From contig CM043700.1 in assembly GCA_023935145.1 (NCBI GenBank), positions 32,473,501 to 32,537,500 of the forward strand: a stretch of 64,000 bases of DNA. Direction: 5' to 3'. The position numbers were made by a program, and so were the translations under genes. The notes below the pieces were generated by a model. It searched no databases. It saw nothing but the letters and a program-made list of their open reading frames with translations, and was not told the DNA's origin. The stretch is from Bretschneidera sinensis. Taxonomy: Eukaryota > Streptophyta > Magnoliopsida > Brassicales > Akaniaceae. Positions 22,570 through 36,854 of this stretch are shown in pieces; within the stretch, counting starts at the first letter, position 1; every line of letters starts with the position of its first letter.

Positions 22570-25500
22570 TCATACAGAAGACTGCCCAGCTGCCTTTTGT
22601 ATGAAACCCTTTATGTCAAAAGCATCGGTGCCCATCTTTGTAATTACACCCTGCTCAAACAAGACAGTCATTAAGTTGAAGTTCAGCCGGATATATTATA
22701 TTTCCCCAAAAGAATGCAGACCAGAGAGAGAAAGAGAAATACCTTTTCTGTAATGATACCAGCTATCATATTGGCTGGGGTAACATCAAAAGCAGGGTTC
22801 CAAACAGAAATTCCAGATGCAGCAACTTGTTCCCCGAGTCCACCACGTGAGTTCAACAACTCTTTTGCAGATCTTTCCTCTATAATTATCTCTTGTCCAG
22901 AAGAAAGAGATAAATCGACAGAAGTCAGCGGCGCAGCAACATAAAATGGAATTTTATGATACGTTGCACATAAGGCAAGGCTGTAAGTTCCGATCTTATT
23001 AGCAGTATCACCTGCAATTAGTACAGAACAGTTAAACCTACTTCCTAGAATTAGAACACAAGCATAGGAATCATCATATGCACTGAAGTACCATTTGCAG
23101 CCACACGATCTGCTCCAACAATGACAGCACTTACACGGCCATCTTTCATTAATGCAGCTGCAGCAGAGTCTGCTATGAGAGTAGCTGGTATGTTATCATG
23201 CACCAACTCAAAAGCTGTGAGTCTAGATCCCTGCAGTTATAATCAAACATATAATAAGAATAATCACAAACAATGGCTAAAACATACGTAAACTGATTAT
23301 TTGATTTTGACAATGATTGCTCATTAAACTTGGGACATTGACCTCATGAGGGATAAGATAACTGTTGGGCTAAGCACATGGTCATAGATAAACTGATTAT
23401 TATAATCCACTTCAAGTCCCTACCCTTTTGTACCAAAGAACAGTGCAGGATAACCAAGCATGATATCTGTGACAAGTTCAAATTCAGATGAACCTAGATA
23501 AGAAAATAAAATACACACTAATGCAGCTATGTTTACGTGACACCTCAACAAACCAATAAGACCCTCACTTTTTAAGGTGGCTACTAGAGTAATCAAATTA
23601 ACTATCCTTCGATTCCAGTTGAGAAAATTTTCACCTTTATGTTAACTATTTGTATTGATTTATGTTTCATTTTGATGCAAATCTATCATTATGATAGCGA
23701 AGAACTAATCAGTTTTGCAGTTGGAGGATGAAGGATCACCAGCACTAGAATTAAATCCTGCCATTATGATCATGTGCATAATTCCTATCTACTCTTTGGG
23801 ACAAATTTAATCTTTAGAATTTCCAGTATTTTGCAGGCAACAACCTCAGCTGTCATATGGAGAATGTCTGCTTAAGTAAGGAGAACGAAATGCACATATC
23901 CGAGCATTAACCATCCAGTGTCTTTATTAACATAATCTATGCGCAATAATATGTCAATCCTGAAATTTGAGAATATAATCTTACCCTATATTCCTATATA
24001 TTTTCTTGGAACGAATTTGTAACATTTTTTAGTCTGCACTTGCTCCAGTGCCTTTGTTAAACCTTTAACCAAGTTTACATGAATATTCATTACTAACTAC
24101 CAGCTAAATAGTTACCTGATTGAACGGACGTGTTTCTGTGCAGTAGGCCCTTTCTAACAATCCTTCAGCATGAAGTGCACGGATTACACCAAGGGCGGTA
24201 CCATATCCCGCAGTTGCAAGACTGGGAAAAGATATTGTATTACAGACTTACAGTTAGTTCAATATGGGTAGTTTCAGTTTCCGCCAGAGTCCAAACACCA
24301 CTTCGTCAATAAAAAGAAAGAGAAAATGGAAAAATAGAAAGTAAAAGGAACCAAGACGAATGCTTTTTCTTTTACTTTTTTGGGGGAGGGGAGAGGGGGA
24401 GAGAGATTATCATTATAAATAAAGAATGGTAAAAGAAGAGGTACCTGCCCGTGTTGCAATGGGTCAGAATAGAAAACATCTTAGAGTTTTCCAGCTGACT
24501 CTGAAGAAAACTTGATCCAAAAGACCCAATTGCTTTGTTTGAAGCGACATCATCCTTAAGCATAATCTCAGCAGCTTCAATGTAGGCCTACAAGATTGAC
24601 AGAGCAAGTATTGCAGAAGATTACCACTAGGCATGTTTCAACTTCAACAGAAACCAAGCTGAAGCAAAGCAGTAACTGAAGAGAGGCCAATTTGGGCAAC
24701 TATGTATCCAGGTAAGTTCTAAGACAGTTTAGGCTCAATTCATGCAAATTGACGTCACAAAGAATAAACCATGACAAGTGTTTTACTACCTGAAAAACAA
24801 CACTGGGTTCTGAAGCAGTGACAGCAGCCTTCGATATAACTTCTTTAAGTTTTGTTGCAGCATCTGAAAGATTTACCGCAGTTGGTCGACTGAAAAGGCA
24901 TGAAAGCCATTAAATTAAAATTTCAACAGCTCAGGCAGAGAGTATTAAATTTAACTACACAAAGTACTTCCAACAAGAATGGTTAAGGTGGGGAAAACAG
25001 ATGCTATTTGCATATAACTGCACTGGCTTAGCAGGTTCATACAGCAACATTGATCCTTTTCCAAAATGCATGAAATTTACTTGTGCCTTCTTTTAAAAGC
25101 GTGAATTCCCTTCACACTTCAAACAGAGTGTAAGTAGGCCCAGCTTTTGACAAAAGCATGAGTCAGACTCAGAAGCCTAGGTCTTTTTTGCAGTGAGGCA
25201 TGGCATATCGCTTAATGCATTTACCATGTGTGGGCAGCTAACTATAAATAACAGTGCCCATTACTTGAACCAACCAAAAATGTTACTTTGTCACCAAACA
25301 CCTAGACAAACAACAAAAAAGTTTAGTTGGTCACCAGCAAGTTGAGCACTAGACTGAGCAAAGCTTAATACCTAGAGACAAGATATTCCAGCTTCTTCTC
25401 CAGGAAAGAAGCAGCATTATCAGATGTCCCATTATAACCCTCTAAGTTAGACACTTCTACTGCCAAGGAGAGGGCTGCTGCAATAGCAATAGCAGGTGCC

Positions 25501-26420
25501 CCACGTACCACCATATCCCGTATTGCAACCCTGAAACATCAAGTAGATATCGCTTAGATATTTGCATACTTTCGTTGATTTGCACGTGATGTCCACAAAA
25601 AAGGGAAAAAAACTGCTGAGTAACCAATGTGCAAGATTCTGCATGCTACATTTCTAAATTTCAAACAACTGAAATTTTAATTGAAGGCAATCACCTCCGT
25701 TAATAGAAATCATAAGGCAGATTCAGTAGGTTAAACAATAATTAATCATGCACAGCAAACCAAATTAGCAATCTGAAAAGTTTCACAAACAACCACACTG
25801 ATTATTCCCCATGCATGGTTTGTAATAATTAACAATAACTTCATAAAATTGGGATAACAAAAAAGATAATTTTTTCCACACTTTTCATGAAGACAAATTC
25901 ATTCTTCAAATGAATCATAGATTGCTAAACAAAAGAAACAAAATGGAAAAATTAAAACAAGAAGTGCCAAAAGGAGTAGAAGTAGCTAAGTTACCAACTT
26001 ACCATCCATCTGTTGCGTCTCGAATATCCAAGTACATAGTCTCCGAAGGAAGCTTTCTCTGTTAAAAAAACAAATCATCATTAAGCAGAGAAAAATAATC
26101 AACAAACAAGATAGTATCTGTCAAAATTGCTTCCCATAACTAAATTTTCCTCTAAGATTCGTTTTTCTGTAGTTTTAGTTCCACTATAAATTCGTTCATT
26201 TCCAGTACTTAATGAAAGACAAAATCTATTTATTTTCGCCAGAAAACGGGAACTAATTGTGTTAAAAATAATTTTATTAGCAAGAAAAAATGTTGAGTTT
26301 TATTATTCAGTAAGAGATTGGGACCTGATCGAGTAGCTGAAGAAAACCACGCTTGTAGCAGATAGACTGGAGAGAGTTGTCTGCTTCAACTGCATCACTG
26401 AAGTTAGTACCAGGAGCCAT
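22570..26420 (-). CDS. MTI1: Methylthioribose-1-phosphate isomerase
   Basis: Cytosolic enzyme of the methionine salvage (Yang) cycle, converting 5-methylthioribose-1-phosphate to 5-methylthioribulose-1-phosphate; member of the eIF2B-alpha/MtnA family. Nine exons on the minus strand: 26325-26420, 26003-26058, 25372-25530, 24790-24889, 24445-24587, 24116-24221, 23092-23230, 22743-23011, 22570-22650. All junctions are GT-AG, phases close, and the product is 382 residues with no internal stop. Diagnostic segments are [29 protein letters not shown] with the R-G-A-P-A substrate loop, [20 protein letters not shown] with the catalytic-Cys region, [20 protein letters not shown] ahead of [20 protein letters not shown], and [20 protein letters not shown]. 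The start is the first ATG of the conserved frame. It looks functional. Confidence 0.95.
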
Positions 26421-28690
26421 TGATTGGTGTAGGATTGCTAGGGATTCGATCAAAGAAGAAAGAAGCGGAGTAACAACACACCAACCAGTGAGGCGTGCTA
26501 AGAGCCGACATCGTTTTTATTTTTTTATTCTCTAATTTAAATCTTTTTTTTAGGGAAATCTTTAATTGCGCAAGATCCTCCTTGTTTCTATAGCTTTTCA
26601 TTTTTACCCCAATTCTAACTGTTGCAATTCTCGTGGTTCTTTATTTTAATTAAATCTTTGATTGGCTTTTTTTTATCAAAAATATAATTTCGCGGAAAAG
26701 TCGTTGAAAGTATTGATTCCTTCTTCAAAAGTTGTCAATTCCGAATATTTAAGAAATGATTATAAAATGTGTTCGATAATATGTCTTAATTATAAAATAT
26801 CAAAAATACATTTTAACCAAATATTATATAATACTGTACAATATTAAATAAAATAGTAGGAATGTAATAATAAAATTATAAAATAAGATTATATTTTTGT
26901 TATTTGATTGTTTTATCTACTAAAAATAAAAATAATGAATATAATGTATTAAAATAAAATAAATATAATTAAAAAACTTATAATACAATAAACTATAGAG
27001 TATGTGGATATACAATGTAAATTTCAAATTTTGAAATTTGAGAATATGAAATTAAGAAATATGCAAATAAATCAAAATATTTTGTTGTTCAAATTTAATG
27101 TATTAAAAAATTTAAAAATATATGGTTAAAGTTCTTATTCTATTCTTTTACTTTTTTATATACAATATAACAAATCAACATTTGTTTATAAGAATAAGTT
27201 CAATATATTGAAGTTGTTATTATTGGTTAAAATGATAGTATTCTATATATTGGGTATTTGCAATGTTTATGGGTCGGTTTTTATGTTAAGTCAAAGTGAT
27301 GAATATCAATCTATTAACGGAGAATAAAAAAAATATGACGATAAATCTTTTTTAATTAAAAAATGATCTTATAAATTAATTTAATTTACTATTTATTATT
27401 CTTATTATTTTTATTATTATTATTATTTACTTTAGGCTTCAATTTTTGATCTTTATAGAAAATAAGCTTTACAAAAGCCACAAAATAAGGGATAACCAAA
27501 AACCTTCGCCCGATGGGGCTCTAACAATCCATATCTCGTTTGGGCGGGTTTGGACAATTTTGTCCCCACAAAAAAAGGACGAAAATGAGGTTTAATTCTT
27601 TCTTAGTTTGGGCCCAAGTACAAGGATTACATTCCTCACTCGAATATTCCACAAACCCGATATTTATTGTCTTATATAATATTTTTTATATATTATGATA
27701 ATTAAACATATGAAATTTTATATTTACTTTTTATTTTTGTTGTATTAGGTTAGTTTTAAAATAATTATAAAAATATAGAATTCATAATGGTTTCACAAAA
27801 AAAAACCTTTAAATTTTCAAACTACAAATAATCGTCACGAGTAAATGGGACATATACTCGTTGATAACAAAACGGAGGTAAGAGAAAATCTTAATCAAGT
27901 ATGGGGCGGGATGATGGAGGATTTTGGTAATAAGGATGGGTAATGTATTTCTCGTCTCAAATCCGTCCATTTATCATTCTTACACGTAATTAAAAACATC
28001 AAACTACATCATTTGAAAATAAAAAATGGCATAAATTCAATTACCCTCTTTCTTAATATAATATAATAAATTTAATTTATTAAAAGTATATTTTTATGGG
28101 TATTAAAGATCTAATTTTGGTTTATTACTTAAATTGATTGTATTATATTTTGTTATTTTTTTAATTTAAATCAATTGAGATCAAAAGAGATTTATTCTTG
28201 CAGTATTCACGTTTAATTTGTTTTTAGAATATGATTTGATAAATTCAATTTCGTAAAATATAATAAATAATGAAATATTATTTTATATATATTTGATAAC
28301 TGTGATTAAATAATATTAAAAATCTCTTATTTAAAAGGGTAGATCTTATACATTGCTTATTTCGAGTCAAAATGTTCTCACTTGTGCAAATTATATTTTA
28401 TTGATTAAATTTATGTATCCTATTTCATCAAAGCAAGTAATTTGGAAAATCACCATACGTAAACATTCATCATGTGAATCTCTCATGATCGGAAAGAAAC
28501 GACAAACATGGTCTTACGTTTGTTCCAAATTCATAATTAAGTCAAACAAAGGCTACGATAGTGGTATTTTAAACACTTTATAACCCTATTTAAACACTAA
28601 AATCAGTTTAAACATCAACAACTGGTTTTTTTTTTCTTTCTATATTCGATGAAAAAATAAAAAGAAAGCAAGTGACCGAAACAGTATCGT
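26421..28690. other. AT-rich intergenic region
   Basis: Contains the MTI 5' flank and the TBL 5' flank. Most is AT-rich with no supported coding frame. A less AT-rich patch at 27490-27660 has no recognisable family. No RNA gene seen. Confidence 0.5.
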
Positions 28691-29915
28691 TCGCCATTTA
28701 CGTACTCTCTTGTTCTCTCTGTTAGCTGGAGCATCTTGTTTCAGTGCAGGTGAGACTTCTTCTTCTTCTTCTTCTTCGTCTCTTGCTTCATCTTCTACTA
28801 CTTCTATTCTCTCTAACAATTATTTACCTAAAAGCTCTTCTTCTTCTTCTCTCGTTGTTAGGTTTTTGCGATCCTAACTCGAATCAGAATCAACATTACA
28901 ATTTTATCTTCGCCTCGAAATTTCTAATAATTAAAAATCAAATCTTTTACCTGTTTGCATGGTCTTATTGTAGCCGGATCTTATCGGGTCTGATGTGATT
29001 TGAATAGTTTTCTTTTGCTGTTTATATTTTGGGAATCTTGTATTTGAGGTTGAATTGGTAGCCGTGTTTTAAAGATTGATTGCTGTGTATAGTTTGTTTA
29101 TGTGAAATTCTGAAATGTTGTTTGTTTGGTGCATCTAAAAGAAGAGAGTTTTTTCTGAACTGAGTTTAGTTAGACTATAATCTTGGCTAAAAAATAAGTC
29201 TCTAAAGTATAATTGTACTGTCTTAGTGAATTGGTTTCTATATAAAATCCACGAAATCTATGTGGTGAAGTAGTTACTTTCTGGGGTTGTATGGAGCAAT
29301 TAGCTTGAAGGATTTTTTTATGGTTAACACGAATTTCCAGGTTTATACAATACATGTTATCTATGGTAAGCTAAATCAACTTATCGTCCTGTGAATTTTT
29401 ATAACTCTTGGATATGAATTACGTGATAGTTGCGGTGAGGGCTATATAGTGAGGTCAAATCTTTATTTTTCACCTAGCTGCGTTTATAAAAATGAAACGT
29501 AAAGCAGAGGAAGCGGGGAATTTTGAGAGTAGCTTTTAAGTAATCAGATTTCTGTCTAAAACTGTAATGATTTTCTTGCAAAAGTAGAACCTCTTTCATT
29601 CAATCTTAGCTAGATACTTTCTTGTTGATATTGTGAAAACGGGGATTCTTGAAATTACATACTAGATTTTTGCTGGTGATAAGTTTTGTATTAATGTCAA
29701 CTGGGTTTTTTTCTTGCCAAGCCTTTGTTCAGGTGCTTGTTTGTATTAGATGATACTGTTGGGTATGCTAGTGGAGCTAATCCAAGTTGTAAAATTCTGG
29801 GTTAATTGTATTTTCCTTTTGAATTGTAATGAATTTATTCCCTATCTTATTGTGTAAATCTTTCTGAGTGCCTTGGATGATTTATTGACAAGTCTGCATT
29901 TTGATCTGTGTATAG
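28690..29915 (+). promoter_or_regulatory. TBL gene 5'UTR exon and leader intron
   Basis: A non-coding first exon ends at 28749 (GCAG|GTGAG). A 1,166-bp leader intron with a CTT-rich start follows and ends at tgtatag just before the ATG at 29917. Long leader introns often enhance expression in plants. The transcription start is not determined. The CTT repeats make an artificial leucine-rich open frame that is not a protein. Confidence 0.6.
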
Positions 29916-29916
29916 G

Positions 29917-32900
29917 ATGAAAGGAGGTGTGCTTGGATTGAGGGCTAAAGAACTCTCACTTATGCTCATTGTTCTTGTGTGCACAACGATTCTTATATGG
30001 GCATGGGATAGAACACCACTTCTTACTACCTTTCTCCCGCCTAAAAGTCAGGTGTTGCAGTTACCTCCAGGTTGGCATACAATGATGAATTTCCTTTTCC
30101 TTTTACATGTCATATTTTTTCGTTTTCTGTTGTTACGTTATTGTCATGGTTTGTTGCTATGCAAATTGTTATATTTTATTTAAAAATTTATGGTGACTTG
30201 TATGGGGCCACAAGAGTGCATCAGTGGCTTTACTCACGTGCTTTACCATCCAGCTGCAGGTTTAGAGAATTCCTTGATATACTGCACTAGACAATGAGAT
30301 CTCTGGAGAGAGAGCCTTATTAAATCCGATGTAAAGGATGCGTTGTCCTTTGTAATGTGGATGTGGTCATTTTACTTGTTTAAGATAAAGATTATGAATA
30401 ATTTGGATATGTGGGTAATAAAAATTAGCGTGTTCATGATTGTGTTTTTATTTTTCCTTTTCTTTTTGTATGTGCTGCAGATATTATTGTAGCTTCTCCT
30501 GTAACTGGCTCAGTATCATCAAAACCAAAGATGCATGTAAACGTAGATATTTCTTCACTTGCAGAAAAAGAGACCGCAGATAACAAAGAAGAATGGCGTG
30601 TGGGTGTAGGAACTCCGACAAGTTCTGCAAAAAGCTCTAATTCATTAACCGCTCTAATTATGGAGGGTAAGCTATTGCTTACCCTATTTCTACCTTTTTG
30701 TAACAATACATTATGCCAAAGCCTGTTTTTAATTTGTATTTCTAGGGTTAGATATGGTATTATTATGCAGATTCAATCTGTTATTGTCCTGCTTCTTATT
30801 TATAAACTACAAAGGTCATCAGACCAGAATGTCAAGGGGATGGCCAAAGTAGGATTTCCTATTTCTTAAATTATTCATACTAGCAACATACCTGTGCTAT
30901 GCACGGATTTTGTTCAGATTTTTAATTACAAAAGATTAGACACAAAATAGTGACACAATTCTAATTTGGTGACTACAAAAACTAATTATTATATATTGTG
31001 GTAATATATATAATCATTATATATGTTATTAGTAAAATTATAATTATATCACTACAAAAATTTAATTATGATATTATTATAATAATATAATAAAGTGCAA
31101 TTATTAAATATTTTTTAGGATAATTAAATAGTAATAATAATAGATTTAAGAGTAATTATTAGAGATAAATAGAGAGGAAGAGAGGTTTTAATGTTAAGAA
31201 TTTAATGTCATTTAGACTAGGTGCAGCCACAATGTAAAGGACTCTTTTACATATATATATATATTAGATATTGTAGCAGTGCTCAACTAGTTCTCTACTA
31301 TTGAATGTGTTTTGTCTTTCCAAATATTACTTTGGATATTCTTTTTGACATTGTGGGAATCTTGAACTTTGTTTCCTTATCTGTATCTGTTATACGGTAT
31401 ATTTCACGTGCAGAAACTCCCCAAACTGTAGCAGAAGGAGCAAAACGAAAACATATCCAGGAAGAAGAGAAAAGTGACAGTGCACAAAGTGAAACAACTC
31501 GGAGAGAAGTAGAAATAGAACGCAAAGTAAGTTTGGGAGAAAAGAATCCAGAACAAGAAAGACAAAGCATTGATGTAGTAGCACCAATTGGTAAAGCATC
31601 TTCAGTGAGTGGAAAGTATGATAGGAATTTGACGATGTATGTGGAAAATCAAGGTAGAATATTACTTATGTGAATCATTCATGTGTTATGAATTATGAGT
31701 CTTGTAGACTTCACTCTTATGGAAACTCAAGGAAGAGAATCTAATGAGATTATTTGTTATATGATTTGTGTCTGATGGAAAAATGGAATGGTGTACATGC
31801 TCATGATATAGATTATTCAATTTATGACCTACCCTTTAATGGCACACAATTTAAGATCTCTGTATCAGAGTATTTATTTTGCTTTTGGATGTTTTACTTG
31901 TTCAAACTTTAGGCTGCTTTCATTTCAAAGGGCAGTCCATCCTTATCAAAAAAAGGGCAGTCCATCATTCAGTCACTGTAATATTAGCAACTTTAGAGGG
32001 AGGCCAGGAAACATTAGTACAGTATGTCCTTACAAAAACAATTAAAAAAAAGCTTATAGAAAAAAAAGAGAGAGGAAAACACAAGTACATAATGGCATTC
32101 TAATGTTTGGTGAAAACATTGTTTCCTCTTAGAAAACCTGGCATATTTATTTTGCATGCAACAAAGGTGTATAATTCAGTTCTTTCCAGATAAATTTTCA
32201 ACAGTATATCACCTTTATTTTTTTAGTTGGTTCCTTTATGATGTTGTTTCTGGTCGCAATAGTTTCTATTATATATCTGTGAGCCAAGCATTATAATTGA
32301 TGAGTTACTGATTAGTGAATTTCATTTTGTCTCCAGCTTGTAATTATGCAAAAGGAAAATGGGTTGTAGACAATCACCGGCCTTTGTATTCTGGGTATGG
32401 TTGTAAACAATGGCTGGCATCAATGTGGGCTTGCAGGTTGATGCAACGCAAAGATTTTGCCTATGAGAAGCTTCGGTGGCAACCGAAAGATTGTCAAATG
32501 GAAGAATTTGAAGGGTCGAAGTTCTTAAGAAGGTACTAGAACATGTTGGCTTTGAATATATTTCATATTATAAGTCAAACCTTTGTATAGTTGTTTTAAC
32601 ATGGTTGTGGCCTCTCGCACAGTGAATCCATCTTCACCTATGTTAGAAATACTTTTCTAACAAGGCTTTTTATTTTTATTCTATAAGTGTGTTATGAACT
32701 TAGCTAAACTTGACTAGTTTTACAATTTTAAAGTTTGGTTTCATTCCCTGAAACAACTTGAAGTTGGTTTTTTATGCAACTTGCCTGGCCGACCAGATGA
32801 AGTTAGCTGGGCTCTGAGTTAAGTGACGGGGCAAATGGGACAAATTGAACCTGGAAAAGCATGTACGAGTGTATGACATGGCAATAAATTTTGATGAATT

Positions 32901-34236
32901 GACTACTTCTCCAGTTGTAGGATGTGATTGTGTTCTTTAAAATTATATCAATCTAAATCAAAGTCCAGCCGCACCAACTCTCAATATAATCAAGGTAGGG
33001 CTCAGTCTTATATCATCAAACACTATCTTTGTTAAGCATATCCAGGTAATGCTAAGATTGTGCCATGCTGCTGGTTGGATGGTTTGCTCTTTGTAGGTGA
33101 CACCAATCAGGCAGTCTGTCTGAGTTGGATGCATGCGAGGATGGTCTCCCAGGGTTTCTGAGTTATTTTAGCTGCTATAAATATAGTTTTTCGTAATTTC
33201 AAATGATGAGAAGCCCAGAATTTGAGGAGATAGGGTTATGATCCTCTTCTTGGGCTGGGTTTTGCATTCATCTAGGTTTATGCATGCTCTTGTCTTGCCA
33301 TGTTTTTTTCTTTGGTTCCGAATTTATATGAATAATTTCTATGCCTTTTGTTTTAGTATAATTGAGAATTTTTTTGACCATATGAAAATTGTGTTGATGC
33401 ATTCCAGGATGCAAGATAAAACTTTAGCTTTTGTTGGAGATTCACTGGGCAGACAGCAATTCCAGTCTATGATGTGCATGATTACTGGTGGTAATGAGAG
33501 CTCTGATGTCTTAGATGTTGGAAAAGAGTTTGGACTTGTCACACCAAAAGGTAGTAAGCGCCCTAATGGTTGGGCATATCGATTTCCAGGAACCAATACT
33601 ACCATCCTCTATTACTGGTCTGCGGCCCTCTGTGATTTGGAGCCTCTTGACATAAAAAAACCAGACACTGGTTATGCCATGCATCTTGATCGTCCGCCGG
33701 CATTCTTGGGCCAATTTCTTCACAAGTTTGATGTCTTGGTTCTCAACACAGGGCACCATTGGAATCGAGGGAAGCTTAATGCTAACCGATGGGTCATGCA
33801 TATTGGAGGTGTGCCCAACACCGACAAGAAGTTAGCACCCATTGGAAATGCGAAGAACTTCACAATCCACTGTATGGTTAGTTGGGTGAACTCACAGCTC
33901 CCTAAACATCCACGTTTGAAGGCTTTCTATCGGAGCATCTCCCCTAGACATTTTTTTAATGGAGATTGGAACACAGGAGGGAGCTGTGACAATACCAGCC
34001 CTATGTCTGTTGGAAAGGAAGTACTACAAGATGAGTCTAGTGATTATAGTGCTGCCAGTGCGGTAAAGGGGACAGGAGTTAAGATTTTGGACATAACAGC
34101 TCTATCCCAGCTGAGAGACGAGGGTCACATATCTCGGTTCAGTATCACAGCTTCCCCAGGAGTGCAAGATTGCTTGCACTGGTGTTTGCCAGGTGTTCCT
34201 GACACATGGAATGAAATCCTTTTTGCACAAATTTAG
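29917..34236 (+). CDS. Trichome birefringence-like (TBL/DUF231) protein
   Basis: Exons 29917-30070, 30481-30666, 31414-31653, 32337-32532 and 33408-34236 give 534 residues with consistent phases. TBL proteins are Golgi type-II membrane proteins, many of them O-acetyltransferases for cell-wall polysaccharides. A hydrophobic signal-anchor ([18 protein letters not shown], about residues 13-30) is followed by a long charged stem, the TBL domain ([19 protein letters not shown]), the G-D-S-L esterase motif in [14 protein letters not shown], and the C-terminal D-x-x-H motif in [17 protein letters not shown]. Both catalytic motifs are intact. The long stem resembles the TBL14-16 group, but I cannot fix the number. 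The ATG lies immediately after the leader-intron acceptor and starts the conserved anchor. Confidence 0.92.
30880..31280. repeat. Unclassified AT-rich insertion in TBL intron 3
   Basis: Starts near tactagcaacatacctgtgc, with a short inverted motif around gtgctatgcac, and runs through AT-rich sequence to a tatatata tract near 31255. It interrupts otherwise ordinary intron sequence. It looks like a small non-autonomous element, but terminal repeats and target duplication are not clear. Confidence 0.4.
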
Positions 34237-34976
34237 TCTCAGGTTGTTACTGCTGGATGAAGAGTTCTTATAGTGTGCTTTTGACTTATAAGTAATAGGG
34301 TCATCGGAACTTACTGATAGCCCTTCTGCGCAGGATTGCAATCACTTGGCATGGGATATGTACACTGATTTCCATGTCGGAGTCCATCTGTGGAGAAAGT
34401 AACAATAATAAGGATCATAGGCCGATTCTATATTGAGGTGTGGACCATATATAAAGATATCTGTGGTCTGCGCATTTGTAGGTTTATAAATTATCTCAAA
34501 TTGATAGTTTAGGTATATTTTTTATTTGTTTTTCCTTTTGGGTGAATGAGGGAAATTCATAGTTTAGTTTACCATTTTCTTTTTATCTATTTTTGTGGTC
34601 ACTCTGAACTGAAGATTGGCATCCCTGATTGTAGTCGGGGAAAGGGACTAGGAGAGAAGGGTAACACTAGGAAAGAAGATACGGAATTGTGGATTTGATG
34701 TGAACCAATGTTTATTTATATTTTTTACAAGAAGTATTTAGCATGCATTCCTGTCATCTGATTCTCTAGTTTGAAATCTTTGAATTGTGTCTTCTGATTT
34801 GTGAGAAATATTCTGAACGGTAGAAAATAACAAACGGAATGGTCGCTGCTCAAGTGCATTTAAGTGTTGATTGAGTCTGCATTAATAAAAAAACCTTCTC
34901 CGTGGCAATGTCCTCTCTGCCTCTCCATTTGGATGCATGGCATTCCATCTCTTTGTCCCGTGATCATGTCAGCATT

Positions 34977-35270
34977 TAAATATGTTAGCGGTGTCTCCAC
35001 AACTATCTTCTTCATAATCATGATTCAGTTTAAAGACTATGGATAAGCTTGAACGCACTTTTTCTAAATTATTCATGGAGAACTCTAAGACATTCATAGC
35101 ACATCATAGCAAACAAGAAAGGATTTAAATATGATAGCGGTCTCTCCACAGCTACCTTCTTCACAATCATGATTCAGTTTAAAGACCACGGATAAGCTTC
35201 AACCCACTTTTTCTAAATTATTCATGGAGAACCCTAGACATTCATAGCACGTCATAGCAAACAAGAAAGG
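34977..35270. repeat. Tandem duplication, two ~150-bp units
   Basis: The unit starting aaatatgttagcggtgtctc at 34977 recurs at about 35127 and continues through catgattcagtttaaagac and ttcatagcacatcatagcaa. A few substitutions separate the copies. It lies between the TBL 3'UTR and the Tat element and is non-coding. Confidence 0.8.
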
Positions 35271-35867
35271 TGGTAGAAATTGTGGAGTTCACGGATCAAA
35301 TCACTATTCCAACCAAAGCCTTTTATTACAGAGAAAATATCTTCATTTTTTTATTGAATAAAGATTGGGAGATCGCAGGGTTGTACATCACTCCTGTAGA
35401 AATGATCTCGAAAGTTTAAATGGTATTTTTTTTGAAAACCTGAGAATAATTAATACCTACTCGAAACGCATGAGTATAATAATATTTTCGATGTGTCATG
35501 TTCTGATCGACAGAGATCGTAGACGAACATTTGTGATCTCATTATCATTATTTTTTTTTGTTATTTTGATGAGGTAAAGATTAAACTCGAATTTTTTTTT
35601 GAACAATTAAAATATAACCACTAAATCAAAAAGTTGTGGATTTATCAACACTCTTTTTCACATTAACTGCTAAATTGATAAGTTCGTTTTGAGTTGATTA
35701 GTAAAGAAATGAGTCAGATGACTAATCAAATGAGAGTGATTTGAGGACAGAGACATCCAATATTGTTTCAATTAATAAATCGCAACTAACAGTCAAGCTA
35801 AGCAAAATGTTGATTCTGTTCTTTACAAAAGTTTTTCTTTAACAAATTGTTTTTCCATTTTAAGTCA

Positions 35868-36422
35868 TGTTGATGCCAAAAATTTGTTATCGCTGACGTG
35901 ACTTGGGTACTGACGTGACTTCGGTGCTGACGTGGCTTCGGCCCTGCACAGATAACAGGAATGAACTAAAGGCCCTCGGAAGGAGGGGAGGGGGAGACCT
36001 CCGAGGGCACTCTGAAGCTTAAGTTAGATCGAAAGCTTAAAAAGGGGCGAGGCCGAGGGTTAAATCTAAAAGAGTTTGGGTGTAAGTAGATCAAATCTGA
36101 ATGAAATATGAAGTCCATACCTCGGCTTATTTATAGCCTTCTGAACGAGCATTGCCCACGTCTCGTCAGTGTGAAGACATTGATTGCACGTTTAGGGGAC
36201 GGTGTGTCGTAGGGTAGCTATAGGGCAGCGTGCCGTAGGGTGGCTGCAGGGTTGCGTGTGTAGGCGGCTGTAGGGCGACATGTCGTAGGGTGGCGTAGGG
36301 CGGTGTAGGGTGGCTGCAGGGCTGCGTGTGTAGGTGGCATGTTATAGAGGGGGCCTAAGTGTAGGCTTATTGGGCCGTTCTTTATCGGGCCGGAGTGTTA
36401 TGGGCTACATCAGGCCTCATCA
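35868..36422 (-). repeat. Tat element 3' LTR
   Basis: Begins tgttgatgccaaaaa and ends ggcctcatca. It aligns with the other LTR through the gacgtggcttcg repeats, the gaactaaaggccctcggaag block and the G-rich tagggcg-type repeats. It lacks about 80 bp present near the end of the other LTR (between tgggctacat and the terminal caggcctcatca). Confidence 0.85.
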
Positions 36423-36777
36423 CAGGCCTTTCACTTCCTTGAGTACATTTATGTGCTTAAGGAAGTATTGTGGGGCACGATCTTTTAATGAAGGAGACAG
36501 TATGTCGCTTGGACAGAATCGAGCTGAGCGCGAGTGGAGCTGAGTACGTATGTAGCAGTCCGAGCGCTTGGTCTTGGAGCACTGGGTGTCCGACCCTAGG
36601 GACACTCGCAGCATGCGTGAGTCAACCTTGTATTAATGACAAACCTTGGGAACGAGTTTGTCGCTCTTGGGAAATGAAACGACATCTGGAGAAGTGTGTG
36701 AGTGGCCTTGGGATCTTAAAGGTCTCATTTTTTTTGTGCTTGCATTAAATGCCCTCATTGAACGAGTTTTCTCTTCC

Positions 36778-36785
36778 TATAAAAA
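36778..36785 (+). promoter_or_regulatory. TATA box of the small opposite-strand unit
   Basis: TATAAAAA in the context ttcctataaaaaggggg, 70 bp upstream of an ATG at 36855. The strand is opposite to gag-pol. Assigned by sequence only. Confidence 0.5.
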
Positions 36786-36854
36786 GGGGGTTTCTGTTAG
36801 CAAATCCAAACCAAAGTGAGTTTAAGAGTCTAGAACTAAAATCCCAGTGCTCGG

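Noticed and set aside
28744..28998. Leucine-rich small ORF
   Set aside because: Arises from CTT repeats in the TBL leader intron.
31824..32103. Possible extra TBL exon
   Set aside because: The phase-consistent model joins 31653 to 32337; the intervening frames lack conserved TBL sequence.
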